From Lasioglossum baleicum (lineage: Eukaryota; Arthropoda; Insecta; Hymenoptera; Halictidae), in assembly GCF_051020765.1 (NCBI RefSeq), contig NC_134934.1, positions 930,001 through 994,000 of the forward strand: a stretch of DNA of 64,000 bases, read 5' to 3'. The translations under genes and the position numbers were made by a program. Below are positions 36,603-47,235 of this stretch, piece by piece (within the stretch, counting starts at the first letter, position 1; each line of letters opens with the position of its first letter). The notes below the pieces were generated by a model, which saw nothing but the letters and a program-made list of their open reading frames with translations, did no database searches and had not been told where the DNA came from.

Positions 36603-37485
36603 GGGGGTAGTCTACCCTCGATTTGTAACTAGAAAATACCTAGAATATTACTAGAAAAATGGCTCGAAACATGGGTTTGCGCGCTGTCGGTTTTCGTCCT
36701 TATTTCAGAAAATTTTGGGCTGAGTGAGGGCTTATGCTAAAGAGGAAGGTTAAACACACTGCGCCCTGGTTACGAGGTTAACGAGATTATGTTTATAACT
36801 AATAATATGAGTGCCGAAAGTAGAGAAAAAGTCTAGGAAAATAACCAGCAGATTTCAATGCATTTTTCTGTCTCCGAAAGACTTTATGACTTATGAGATA
36901 ACCAGAGCGCAGCGCGTTGAACCTTCCTCTTTAGAATGAGCCCTCACCCAGCCCAAACTTTGCTCAAATAAGGACAAAAACCGACAGCGCGCAGACCCAG
37001 GTTTCGGACCCAAAATCTAGTAAGATCCTAGTTATTTGCTAGATATTTGCTATTTACTAGGATCTTACTAGATTTTGGGTCCGAAACCTGGGTCTGCGCG
37101 CTGTAGGTTTTTGTCCTTATTTGAGCAAAGTTTGGGCTGGGTGAGGGCTCATTCTAAAGAGGAAGGTTCAACGCGCTGCGCTCTGGTTATCTCATAAGTC
37201 ATAAAGTCTTTTGGAGACAGAAAAATGCATTGAAATCTCCTGGTTATTTTCCTAGACTTTTTCTCTACTTTCGGCCCTCATATTATTAGTTATAAACATA
37301 ATCTCGTTAACCTCGTAACCAGAGCGCAGTGTGTTTAACCTTCCTCTTTAGAATAAGCCCTCATCCAGCCCAAACTTTGCTCAAATAAGGACGAAAACCG
37401 ACAGCGCGCAAACCCATGTTTCGAGCCATTTTTCTAGTAAGATTCTAGTTCCTTTCTAGTTACAAATCGAGGGTGGACTACCCCC
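36603..37485. mobile_element. Nested-palindrome unit 3 (type B)
   Basis: 883 bp, joined on both sides through TTAA. The variable patches, GCGCGCTGTCGGTTTTCGTC and CTGCGCTCTGGTTA, recur in all four quarters with small differences (for example GTAGG for GTCGG at about 37104). Confidence 0.85.
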
Positions 37486-37489
37486 TTAA

Positions 37490-38374
37490 GGGGGTAGTCC
37501 ACCCTGGATTTGTAACTAGAAAATACCTAGAATATTACTAGAAAAATGGCTCGAAACATGGGTTTGCTGGTTTTCAGTTAGTGTCCTTATTTGAGCAAAT
37601 TTTGGGCTGGGTGAGGGCTCATTCGAAAGAGGAAGGTTCACCGCAGGGGGCTCTGGTCATGAGGTTAACGAGAATATGTTTATATCTAATAATATTAGTG
37701 TCCAAAGTAGAGTAAACATCTAGGAAAAAAAACCAGCAGATTTCAATGCATTTTTCTGTCTCCAAAAGTCTTTTTGGCTGATGGGATGACCAGAGCCCCC
37801 TGCGGTGAACCTTCCTCTTTCGAATGAGCCCTCACCCAGCCCAAAATTTGCTCAAATGAGGACACTAACTGAAAACCAGGAAACCCATGTTTTCGACCCA
37901 AAATCTAGTAAGATCCTAGTAAATAGCAAATATCTAGCAAATAACTAGAATCTTACTAGAAAAATGGCTCGAAACATGGGTTTGCTGGTTTTCAGTTAGT
38001 GTCCTCATTTGAGCAAATTTTGGGCTGGGTGAGGGCTCATTCGAAAGAGGAAGGTTCACCGCAGGGGGCTCTGGTCATCCCATCAGCCAAAAAGACTTTT
38101 GGAGACAGAAAAATGCATTGAAATCTGCTGGTTTTTTTTCCTAGATGTTTACTCTACTTTGGACACTAATATTATTAGATATAAACATATTCTCGTTAAC
38201 CTCATGACCAGAGCCCCCTGCGGTGAACCTTCCTCTTTCGAATGAGCCCTCACCCAGCCCAAAATTTGCTCAAATAAGGACACTAACTGAAAACCAGCAA
38301 ACCCATGTTTCGAGCCATTTTTCTAGTAAGATTCTAGTTCCTTTCTAGTTACAAATCGAGGGTAGACTACCCCC
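37490..38374. mobile_element. Nested-palindrome unit 4 (type C)
   Basis: 885 bp, between TTAA at 37486-37489 and 38375-38378. The variable patches are GCTGGTTTTCAGTTAGTGTC and ACCGCAGGGGGCTCTGGTCA, again in all four quarters. The left outermost end has GTAGTCCACCCTGG instead of the usual GTAGTCTACCCTCG. Confidence 0.85.
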
Positions 38375-38378
38375 TTAA

Positions 38379-39260
38379 GGGGGTAGTCTACCCTCGATTT
38401 GTAACTAGAAAATAACTAGAATCTTACTAGATTTTGGGTCGAAAATATGGGTTTGCGCGAATCGGTTGTTTGTCCTTATTTGAGCTAATTGTGGGCTGGG
38501 TGAGGGCTCATTCGAAAGAGGAAGGTTCATCACACACGGGTCTGGTCATGATTTTAACGAGATTATGTTTATATCTAATAATATGAGTGTCCAAAGTAGA
38601 GTAAAAATCTAGGGAAAAAACCAGCAGATTTCAATGCATTTTTCTGTCCCCAAAAGACTTTTTGACTTATATTATGACCAGACCCGTGTGTGATGAACCA
38701 TCCTCTTTAGAATGAGCCCTCACCCAGCCCAAAATCTGCTCAAATAAGGACAAACAACCGATTCGCGCAGACCCACTTTTTCGATCGAAAATCTAGTAAG
38801 ATTCTAGTAAATAGCAAATATCTAGCAAATAACTAGAATCTTACTAGATTTTCGATCGAAAAAGTGGGTCTGCGCGAATCGGTTGTTTGTCCTTATTTGA
38901 GCAGATTTTGGGCTGGCTGAGGGCTCATTCTAGAGAGGATGGTTCATCACACACGGGTCTGGTCATAATATAAGTCAAAAAGTCTTTTGGAGACAGAAAA
39001 ATGCATTGAAATCTGCTGGTTTTTTTCCTAGATTTTTACTCTACTTTGGACACTCATATTATTAGATATAAACATAATCTCGTTAAAATCATGACCAGAC
39101 CCGTGTGTGATGAACCTTCCTCTTTCGAATGAGCCTCACCCAGCCCACAATTTGCTCAAATAAGGACACTAACTGAAAACCAGCAAACCCATGTTTCGAG
39201 CCATTTTTCTAGTAAGATTCTAGGTATTTTCTAGTTACAAATCGAGGGTAGACTAGCCCC
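38379..39260. mobile_element. Nested-palindrome unit 5 (type D, one chimeric quarter)
   Basis: 882 bp, between TTAA at 38375-38378 and 39261-39264. Three quarters carry the patch CGCGAATCGGTTGTTTGTCC with tip ATCACACACGGGTCTGG. The outer right quarter instead has GGACACTAACTGAAAACCAG (about 39163-39182), which is the type C patch of unit 4. Its tip patch is still type D. Confidence 0.85.
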
Positions 39261-39264
39261 TTAA

Positions 39265-40136
39265 GGGGGTAGTCTACCCTCGATTTGTAACTAGAAAATT
39301 ACTAGAATCTTACTAGATTTTGGGTCGAAAATATGGGTTTCGTACTAAACGTTGTTTGACCTTATTAGAACAAATTGTGGGCTGTGTGAGGGCTCATTCG
39401 AAAGAGGAAGGTTAGACGCAGCGCGCTTTTCTCACGAGGTTAACGAGATTATGTTAATAATTAATAATATGAGGGCCCAAAGTACAGAAAAAATCTAGGA
39501 AAAAAACCCGCAGATTTCAATGCATTTTCTGTCTCTAAAAGACTTTTTTGGCTTATGAGATGAGAAAAGCGCGCTGCGTTGAACCTTCCTCTTTCGAATG
39601 TGCCCTCACACAGCTCAAAATATGCTCGTATAAGGTCAAACAACGTTTAGTTCCGAACCCATTCTTTCTAGTAAGATTCTAGTTATTTGCTAGATATTTG
39701 CTATTTACTAGAATCTTACTAGATTTTGGGTCGAAAAAATGGGTTCGGAACTAAACGTTGTTTGACCTTATACGAGCATATTTTGAGCTGTGTGAGGGCT
39801 CATTCGAAAGAGGAAGGTTCAACGCAGCGCGCTTTTCTCATCTCATAAGTCAAAAGAGTCTATTAGAGACAGAAAATGCATTGAAATCTGCGGGATTTTT
39901 TCCTAGATTTTTTCTCGACTTTGGGCCATCATATTATTAGTTATTAACATAATCTCGTTAACCTCGTGAGAAAAGCGCGCTGCGTCTATTCTTCCTCTTT
40001 CGAATGAGCCCTCACACAGCCCACAATTTGTTCTAATAAGGTCAAACAACGTTTAGTACGAAACCCATATTTTCGACCCAAAATCTAGTAAGATTCTAGT
40101 AATTTTCTAGTTACAAATCGAGGGTAGACTACCCCC
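39265..40136. mobile_element. Nested-palindrome unit 6 (type A)
   Basis: 872 bp, between TTAA at 39261-39264 and 40137-40140. It nearly repeats unit 2, including GTTTCGTACTAAACGTTG outside and GGTTCGGAACTAAACGTTG inside. The inner quarters read ATACGAGCATATTTTGAGC where unit 2 partly has TTAGAACAAATTGTGGG. Confidence 0.85.
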
Positions 40137-40140
40137 TTAA

Positions 40141-41023
40141 GGGGGTAGTCTACCCTCGATTTGTAACTAGAAAGGGACTAGAATATTACTAGAAAAATGG
40201 CTCGAAACGTGGGTTTGCGCGAATCGGTTGTTTGTCCTTATTTGAGCTAATTGTGGGCTGGGTGAGGGCTCATTCGAAAGAGGAAGGTTCATCACACACG
40301 GGTCTGGTCATGATTTTAACGAGATTATGTTTATATCTAATAATATGAGTGTCCAAAGTAGAGTAAAAATCTAGGAAAAAAACCAGCAGATTTCAATGCA
40401 TTTTTCTGTCCCCAAAAGACTTTTTGACTTATATTATGACCAGACCCGTGTGTGATGAACCATCCTCTTTAGAATGAGCCCTCACCCAGCCCAAAATCTG
40501 CTCAAATAAGGACAAACAACCGATTCGCGCAGACCCACTTTTTCGATCGAAAATCTAGTAAGATTCTAGTTATTTGCTAGATATTTGCTATTTACTAGAA
40601 TCTTACTAGATTTTCGATCGAAAAAGTGGGTCTGCGCGAATCGGTTGTTTGTCCTTATTTGAGCAGATTTTGGGCTGGGTGAGGGCTCATTCTAAAGAGG
40701 ATGGTTCATCACACACGGGTCTGGTCATAATATAAGTCAAAAAGTCTTTTGGGGACAGAAAAATGCATTGAAATCTGCTGGTTTTTTTCCTAGATTTTTA
40801 CTCTACTTTGGACACTCATATTATTAGATATAAACATAATCTCGTTAAAATCATGACCAGACCCGTGTGTGATGAACCTTCCTCTTTCGAATGAGCCCTC
40901 ACCCAGCCCACAATTAGCTCAAATAAGGACAAACAACCGATTCGCGCAAACCCACGTTTCGAGCCATTTTTCTAGTAATATTCTAGTTCCTTTCTAGTTA
41001 CAAATCGAGGGTAGACTACCCCC
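40141..41023. mobile_element. Nested-palindrome unit 7 (type D)
   Basis: 883 bp, between TTAA at 40137-40140 and 41024-41027, the latter being the pol junction. All four quarters have CGCGAATCGGTTGTTTGTCC, so it is the uncorrupted counterpart of unit 5. The integrase frame reads on into this unit for 17 codons before a stop at 40972. Confidence 0.85.
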
Positions 41024-42668
41024 TTAATGGTGGTAGGAACACCTTTATAATTAATTTTATACAGAAAATCTGTTAATCTTTCTATAATCTGATAAGGACC
41101 TTCATATGGAAGTTCAAGAGATGTTTTAAGTTTGTCTACTCTAACAAAAACATATGTACAATCTTCTAATTCCTTGTATACAAAAGGTTTTCGTGAAGCG
41201 TGATGAGATGTAGGTGTTGGACGAATTGCTCGAATATGTTCCCGCAACTTTTCAAGAAAAATTTGAGGACACCCAATAGGATCTTCAGCTGCAAAAAATT
41301 CTCCTGGAATCCGTAATGTTGTACCGAAAACCATCTCTGCAGCAGAGGCCTTGATATCATCTTTATAACTGATTCGGAGACCTAGAAGAACCATAGGAAG
41401 AACATCTACCCAATTAGAGGAATTATGACACTTAATTGCCGATTTGAGAGAACGATGCCAACGTTCAATTATTCCATTAGATTGAGGGTGATAAGCCGTT
41501 GTCCTAATCCTTTGACTACCAATAAGTTTTATTAATGCTTGAAAAAGTAGTGACTCAAATTGAGCTCCTCTATCAGTAGTAATAACAGCTGGTGCTCCAA
41601 ATCTTGCGACCCACGTAGCAAAGAATGCATTAACCACCGTATCTGCAGAAGTATCTGGAATGGGTGTAGCTTCAGGCCATCTTGTACTTCTATCAATCAT
41701 AGTAAGACAAAAGCGAAATCCTTTTGAAACTGGTAAAGGACCAACAATATCAATATGTACATGTGAAAATCTAATTTTAGGAACTGGAATGTGTTCAGAG
41801 TTTCGAATAACATGTCTATGAATTTTCGCTCTCTGACAAGATAAACATGTTCTAGTCCAACTAATAATGTCTTTACGCATATTTGGCCATACAAAACTTT
41901 GAGAAATAATCCTTTTAGTTGTTCTACCGCTTGGATGAGATAAATTATGAGAGACGTCAAAAATTCGTCTTCGAAGACTTGTTGGAACATATATTCTAAT
42001 ATCTCTACTCACGTCACAATAAATTGTCTTTTCACCGTTATCTAACCTGAGTGGTTTTAAGGAAAGAACTGTTTCAGACTCTAATAGTGATTTAAGTTCT
42101 TCATCTTTCTGTTGTTCCTCAAAAAGTTCATCTGTAGAAACTATTACAGGTAAGTTAACAGCGCCTATTCTTGAAAAAGCATCAGCAACTTGATTATTAT
42201 GTCCTGCAACATGGATAATTTTAGTGGTAATTTGACTAATGAAATCAAGCTGTCTTCTCTGTCTTTCAGAAGCTTTTTCAGAAGATTGTAGAAAGGCATA
42301 TTGCAACGGTTTATGATCAGTGAAAATGGTTACATCCCGACCATCAACCATATGACGAAAAAATTTTAGTGCAGCATAAATTGCTATTAACTCTCTGTCG
42401 TATGTACTATATTTTTGTTGAGATTCTGATAGCTTTTTGGAAAAGAATCCAAGTGGTTTATACGACTCATCTTGAAATTGTTCCAAAACAGCTCCGATTG
42501 CTACATTCGAAGCATCTGTTCTAAGAAAAAGTTTTGAATTTTCTAAAGGATGAACTAAAAGTGTATTTTCCGCTAAACATCTTTTACTTTCTTCAAAAGA
42601 TTTTTCTGCATCAGCGGTCCAACTAATTTGTCGTTTATCTTTTCTTTTAGCACCTGATAAGTATTGTT
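41024..42668 (-). pseudogene. pol: gypsy pol, RNase H-integrase part (truncated)
   Basis: RNase H segment with GFFSKKLS, YDRELIAI and TDHKPLQYAF. Integrase follows, with the zinc-binding H-H-C-C region (HNLSHPSG .. CLSCQRAK) and core residues in VHIDIVGPLP, TTDRGAQFES and AYHPQSNGIIERWHRSLK, giving the DDE set. The frame differs from the RT part by one base at about 42666, so the intact polyprotein is not made from this copy. The C-terminus is lost at 41024, where unit 7 begins; a displaced piece lies at 35635-35723. Confidence 0.9.
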
Positions 42669-43984
42669 TAATGGTGCTAAAATTGATGCTGCATTCGAAA
42701 TGAATCTATGATAAAAATTTATGATTCCAAGGTACCGTCTCAGTTCACTGATATTATTTGGTTTCTTGAAATCAATAATAGCTCTAACTCTTCTATCCAA
42801 AGGACGTATTCCAAAACGATTGACCGTATAACCAAGATATTCCACTTCATCTTGTGCAAATTTACTTTTAGAAACGTTAATGGATAACCCATATTTCTTA
42901 AGACGAAGAAAGACCTGCTCCAAATGAATACGATGTTGCTCTTCATCCTTCGAAGCAATCAGAAGATCATCAAGATAGGCTTGACAGAAACTTAATCCTC
43001 GTAAAACAGTGTCAACAAATCTTTGGAATGTTTGTGCAGCATTCCTTAACCCAAATGGCATCCGAGTGAATTCGAATAGTCCAAATGGAGTTGTAACCGC
43101 AGTTTTGTGAAGATCTTCTTCAGCAACAGGAATTTGAAAGTAGGCTTTAACTAAATCAATTTTGGTAAATACCTTACATCCAGCTAGATGATGAGTAAAA
43201 TCTTGAATATGAGGTAGAGGATAGTTGTCCCTAACTGTAATATTGTTTAACCTGCGAAAATCTCCGCAAGGTCTCCAATCTCCATTCGGTTTGCGAACCA
43301 TGTGTAACGGACTTGCCCATTGAGAAGAAGATGGTCGACAGATTCCTTGTTCCAGCATAAATTCAAATTCTTGTTTTGCTGCTGCAAACTTCTCAGGAGT
43401 CAATCTGCGTGGTTTCTCAGAAACAGGAAATCCAGAGGTAACAATTTGATGAGTTACATCATGAACTACTCTAGTAAGAGCTGATGGTTTTGTTATTTCT
43501 ATATATTTGCGAAGTAATTCTTTAAATTTGCAGGAATTACTTACTGTTGCAACAGAGATTTGTTTTTTACTTGTTAATTTAGCCTTAGTGCTTAATAACG
43601 TCTGTTCATCAATTAATCTCTTGTTCCTTAAATCTGGAAGAAGACCATGAAATTCCAAGAAATCTGCACCAATAATTGGATGCTTGACATCAGCAATGAT
43701 AAACTGCCATCTAAATGGACGTCGAAGACCTAAGTCTAGTATCCTTGTACTACAACCGTATGTATTAATTACAGTATTATTAGCTGCATATAATTTGAAA
43801 TCGACAACAGATTTAACACCTCTGACCATATTTCTTGGAATAACCGAAACATCAGCTCCAGTATCAACTAAATAGAATATGCCATCTTTCTTATCAGAGA
43901 TTATCAGGCGTTTATTCCTCTTAAAACCGTCAACGACCGCCTGAGCACGTAACGGTTGACTTAGTTTTCCAACAAGGTTTTGTC
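42666..43984 (-). pseudogene. pol: gypsy pol, protease-reverse transcriptase part
   Basis: The frame opens after a stop at 43985, one base behind gag (-1 relation), so expression by frameshift over the roughly 24-bp overlap is likely. The protease active site LVDTGADVSV is visible at about 43860-43880. The reverse transcriptase has RRLNNITVRDNYPLPHI, IDLVKAYFQIPV, the FTRMPFGLRNAAQTFQRF motif and the catalytic YLDD in QAYLDDLLIA. Downstream of about 42666 this frame leaves the pol homology and stops at 42573. Confidence 0.9.
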
Positions 43985-44884
43985 ACCAAATGAACATGGT
44001 TGTACACATTTGTGTGCTTTATCACCAAATTTATCATGATAAAAGCAGTACTTCTTACCTTCTTCATTTTTCTTTTTACTTTGACTAGTTGACCATCTTT
44101 TGAAGTTTGATCGTCCTCTTGAAAAACTGCGTTCTCTCCTTTGATTCTGATGAGTTAATCTTTCCATTTGTTTCCTTAACTCAGTAATTTCCTCAGACAT
44201 TTTCTTAATTAATCCTCCTTGCGAAGATTCGATGGAAAATACTGAAGAAGATGTTGGCCGAGACATATCTAAAATCTGATCAGCTTGAATAGCTAATTTG
44301 GAAAGATCTTTAACTTCGCTAATTGCAAGAATGGATCTAATATTTTCCGGAAGTTGTTCTAGGAAAATAGATCTAAGGACCTCATTATTAATTTGTCCAG
44401 GTGCTAAATTATTCAGTCTGTGTAGAAAAACTGATGGTTTTTCATCCCCAAGCACATGTGATCCAAGTAATTTTCTAATTTTAGCTTCTTTACTTTCTCC
44501 AAAAGCGTTACATATTCGTTCTTTTAACTTTAAATATTTATTATTTTCAGGAGGACAAATTAAAATATCCTCAACCAAAGGAAGAACTTTATTATCTAAA
44601 TATACTGTAACGTATCTAAATTTTGACTCATCTTTTACTATTCTATTTATTAAAAATGCCGCCTCTACTTGCGTAAACCATAGAACAGGATTTTCCTTCC
44701 AAAACGGCGGTAAACGCACTTTTTGAGCAACTTCAATACTCGCACCATCAATAAGACTGGCGTTTTGATTTGAGCTAAGATTATCTTCCGATCTCACCGT
44801 TTCTTCGAAAGTTACTTCAGTAGGTTGTTGCATTGTTCTTTGTCCAGAAAAAGCTTGACGAGTAGGTGAATGTTCTAACGGCAT
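43961..44884 (-). CDS. gag: gypsy gag polyprotein
   Basis: 307 codons from the ATG at 44884. The central part (LPPFWKENPVLWFTQVEAAF, later LLGSHVLGDEKPSVFLHRL) is the capsid-type region common in arthropod gypsy elements. A basic stretch (RRERSFSRGRSNFKRW) follows. Near the end is a CFYHDKFGDKAHKC motif that replaces a classical zinc knuckle. It would form the particle that packages the RNA. The stop overlaps the start of the pol frame. Confidence 0.88.
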   Translation of the reverse strand: MPLEHSPTRQAFSGQRTMQQPTEVTFEETVRSEDNLSSNQNASLIDGASIEVAQKVRLPPFWKENPVLWFTQVEAAFLINRIVKDESKFRYVTVYLDNKVLPLVEDILICPPENNKYLKLKERICNAFGESKEAKIRKLLGSHVLGDEKPSVFLHRLNNLAPGQINNEVLRSIFLEQLPENIRSILAISEVKDLSKLAIQADQILDMSRPTSSSVFSIESSQGGLIKKMSEEITELRKQMERLTHQNQRRERSFSRGRSNFKRWSTSQSKKKNEEGKKYCFYHDKFGDKAHKCVQPCSFGDKTLLEN

Positions 44885-44890
44885 TTTCTT

Positions 44891-44908
44891 AAATAATCGG
44901 GGTCACCA
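44891..44908 (-). promoter_or_regulatory. Primer binding site candidate
   Basis: One base inside the 5' LTR the minus strand reads TGGTGACCCCGATTATTT. The TGG start fits pairing with a tRNA CCA end. I cannot name the tRNA. Confidence 0.55.
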
Positions 44909-44909
44909 A

Positions 44910-45161
44910 TTTGGTAAATCTCTAGTGAATTATATTAGAGATTCCAATAAATAAATTAAGATGATGTTTATTAACAAAACTTTAATAGAATTAAATTCTT
45001 TGATCACAATATTTTTAGATCCAACTTCATTGATGGCAAACTATTGATTAAACAAATTGTATTTTGTCAATGACAAGAAAATAACTAATTTAAACATTTG
45101 AATTTAACGCCAACTTCACAACGCTAACTTCACATTAGTGAGTGTCGCTACAGTCGCCACA
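44910..45161 (-). repeat. 5' LTR of the gypsy element
   Basis: 252 bp, identical by eye to 34465-34716. It is followed on the outside by AACA (45162-45165), the same four bases that precede the other LTR. Confidence 0.88.
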
Positions 45162-45775
45162 AACAGTCGACTGAAAATAGTAACCCCACCACTACTACCC
45201 TGATAGCACAACAGACTCCACGGGGAGTGACGAAAACGATTACAGGTAGACTCCACCTGGAACCAGTCCACGCGGAATGCAGCTTTCTGCAGTCCAGCTG
45301 GAACGCCACTCTATCCTGGATTCCGCTTCCCCGCAAGATGGCAGCACGGTCGCACTGATTAATGCGGCGAATGCCGTTATACAGGGCAGCGCCGTCGGTA
45401 AGGGCAGATCGCACTAATGTGGCAGATGTCGATAAAGTAAATTTCTATTGTACAAATATGTAGCAGTTTTCCTTTTTACCGACAATACTGATTTTTGAAT
45501 GAATATTCAGTCACATGCAAGGAGAGAAAACGAAAAAAAAAATAATTTGTGCAAAATAAAAATTCTCTGCATCGATTGCAAGAGATGGAAGCTAAGATTA
45601 AAATGTCCCCATGCAAAAAAAGACAAAGTGTCGTATAAGGGAAAAGAAAATTTACTTTTTCTTATTTTATAATACGCCGCAGGGAGTTGGTAAAGACACA
45701 TTGACAATGACACAAGGAATATATATATATAATAAACATTATAATTTTTTATTATTACTATGCTTTATTATTGGA

Positions 45776-45931
45776 CGAACACCTAAATATCTCTTCAGGT
45801 TATTGTGATGCAAAAAATATTTGTTACGTTACGTGCACGGTGTGCCAGATATTTGGTCCATTGACACCATGCGCATTACGTAACAAATATTTTTTGCATC
45901 ACAATAACCTGAAGAGATATTTAGGTGTTCG
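45776..45931. repeat. Hairpin in GE2 (counterpart of 10832-10987)
   Basis: Arms of about 60 bp beginning CGAACACCTAAATATCTC and ending with the inverse. It is followed by the TA-flanked CACCCTG motif near 45949. Confidence 0.65.
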
Positions 45932-46972
45932 TATTTAAACGGAACACCCTGTATATTGTGATTATTACACGTTGTTGCCTCTGCTTCCCGAAACTTGTGG
46001 CCCGTAGCACGTTCTGGCATAGGTGGGATACCTAAAAAATACAAAGAAAATCAGTAATGTACAATATATGCATGTGTGTTGAATGGCATAATTAGATATA
46101 CGTACCACGCGAAAAATTAGAGGTCTTCCTCTTCCCCGGTTGCCGCAGCTTCCTTCTACTCCTTCCCTGGATAGCACATTATATTTATCCTCTGTTCTGT
46201 AAATTAGATTTTCAATTACACAGTGAGTAAAGGTGAGTATTTAATCTTCTTCGCTTATTGCTCATCTCAACGAATTTTCTAATTTCTGGTGCTACAATTA
46301 CAAAAGGTCTTCTGACGTTTTTCATCAACTAATATACCTAACTGATTCAAATATTGCAATGATATTTATAAAAAATCGATTAAGTTGAACTACAAACAAA
46401 ACAATGTACTACCAGAAATAAAAAAATTCGATGATGAGAAGCAAGTGAAGAAGATTAAATACTTGCCTTACTGAATTGGTTTAAGCCATCATTTTGCCGA
46501 TTTAGAATATTGCTAAGCTAATTCTAATCTGAATGGGCCAAAGCTGAATTGTGTTGGATTTGTTTAAAGTGATAAATGATAATAATGATAATGAAAAGAG
46601 AGTGATAAAGTGATAAAGAAACAAACAATTTACTATTTTGGACTCTACATTGAAGTGAACATACTCGCCCCGTAGCACCTCATACGTGATGGCAAATGGC
46701 ACTGTCGCGTGGTGTGCCGACAAGCGTTCTCACGCTTTTTCACGCGAAGATTTTGGGAGACATTTGAGCAAAATGAAACCGATTAACCAATATAAATATG
46801 TACAAATACCTTCCGTTCTTCCTTCCTTCCACGTAGTGCACGTAATCCAAGTAATCCACGTAATCACATAATCCAAGCAAGTCAATCTAATAAATAGTCA
46901 AATAGTCAAATGCCGCAACGCAGACCGCACTCGCGAGTGTAACGTGTAACCACAGAGCGAAGCTATGTAAAT

Positions 46973-47235
46973 ATATCTGTGATTGTGTCAAGAAAAACGC
47001 TGCATGTCACAATTTCAAAAAATTTCAGTTTATGCATTTATTGAACTTTATAGTGTAGGATTAGGTATTTACCAGAAAAAACGTAACGAAAATCAATTCA
47101 AAAGGCTCGAAAAAATAATACAATTTAACCAATGTCCTTGTCAAAGCATTAGTGATCAAAACTTTAAACGACAATATCTCGAAAGTGAAAGTACAATGTG
47201 ACATGCGGCGGCGTCCTCCTGACAACCACAGATAT
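46973..47235. mobile_element. MITE with ATATCTGTG ends in GE2
   Basis: Inverse counterpart of 9535-9799. It begins ATATCTGTGATTGTG and ends GACAACCACAGATAT. Confidence 0.55.

Larger units (their letters stand above)
34465..45161 (-). mobile_element. Ty3/gypsy LTR retrotransposon, interrupted by seven MITE units
   Basis: Two 252-bp LTRs (34465-34716, 44910-45161) appear identical. AACA flanks both sides (34461-34464 and 45162-45165). On the minus strand the order is LTR, primer site, gag, protease, reverse transcriptase, RNase H, integrase, purine tract, LTR; integrase after RT/RNase H is the gypsy order. No env frame is seen. The 3' part of pol is cut by the insertion of units 2-7 at 41024, and unit 1 lies just before the 3' LTR. 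pol also has a one-base frame break near 42666. So the copy is defective, although young by its LTRs. Confidence 0.92.

Noticed and set aside
34748..41023. CRISPR-like or satellite interpretation of the array
   Set aside because: Units are about 880 bp and internally palindromic with target-site junctions. This is an insect genome and there are no short direct repeats with unique spacers.
44298..44726. 142-codon plus-strand frame within the gypsy element
   Set aside because: Antisense shadow of gag.
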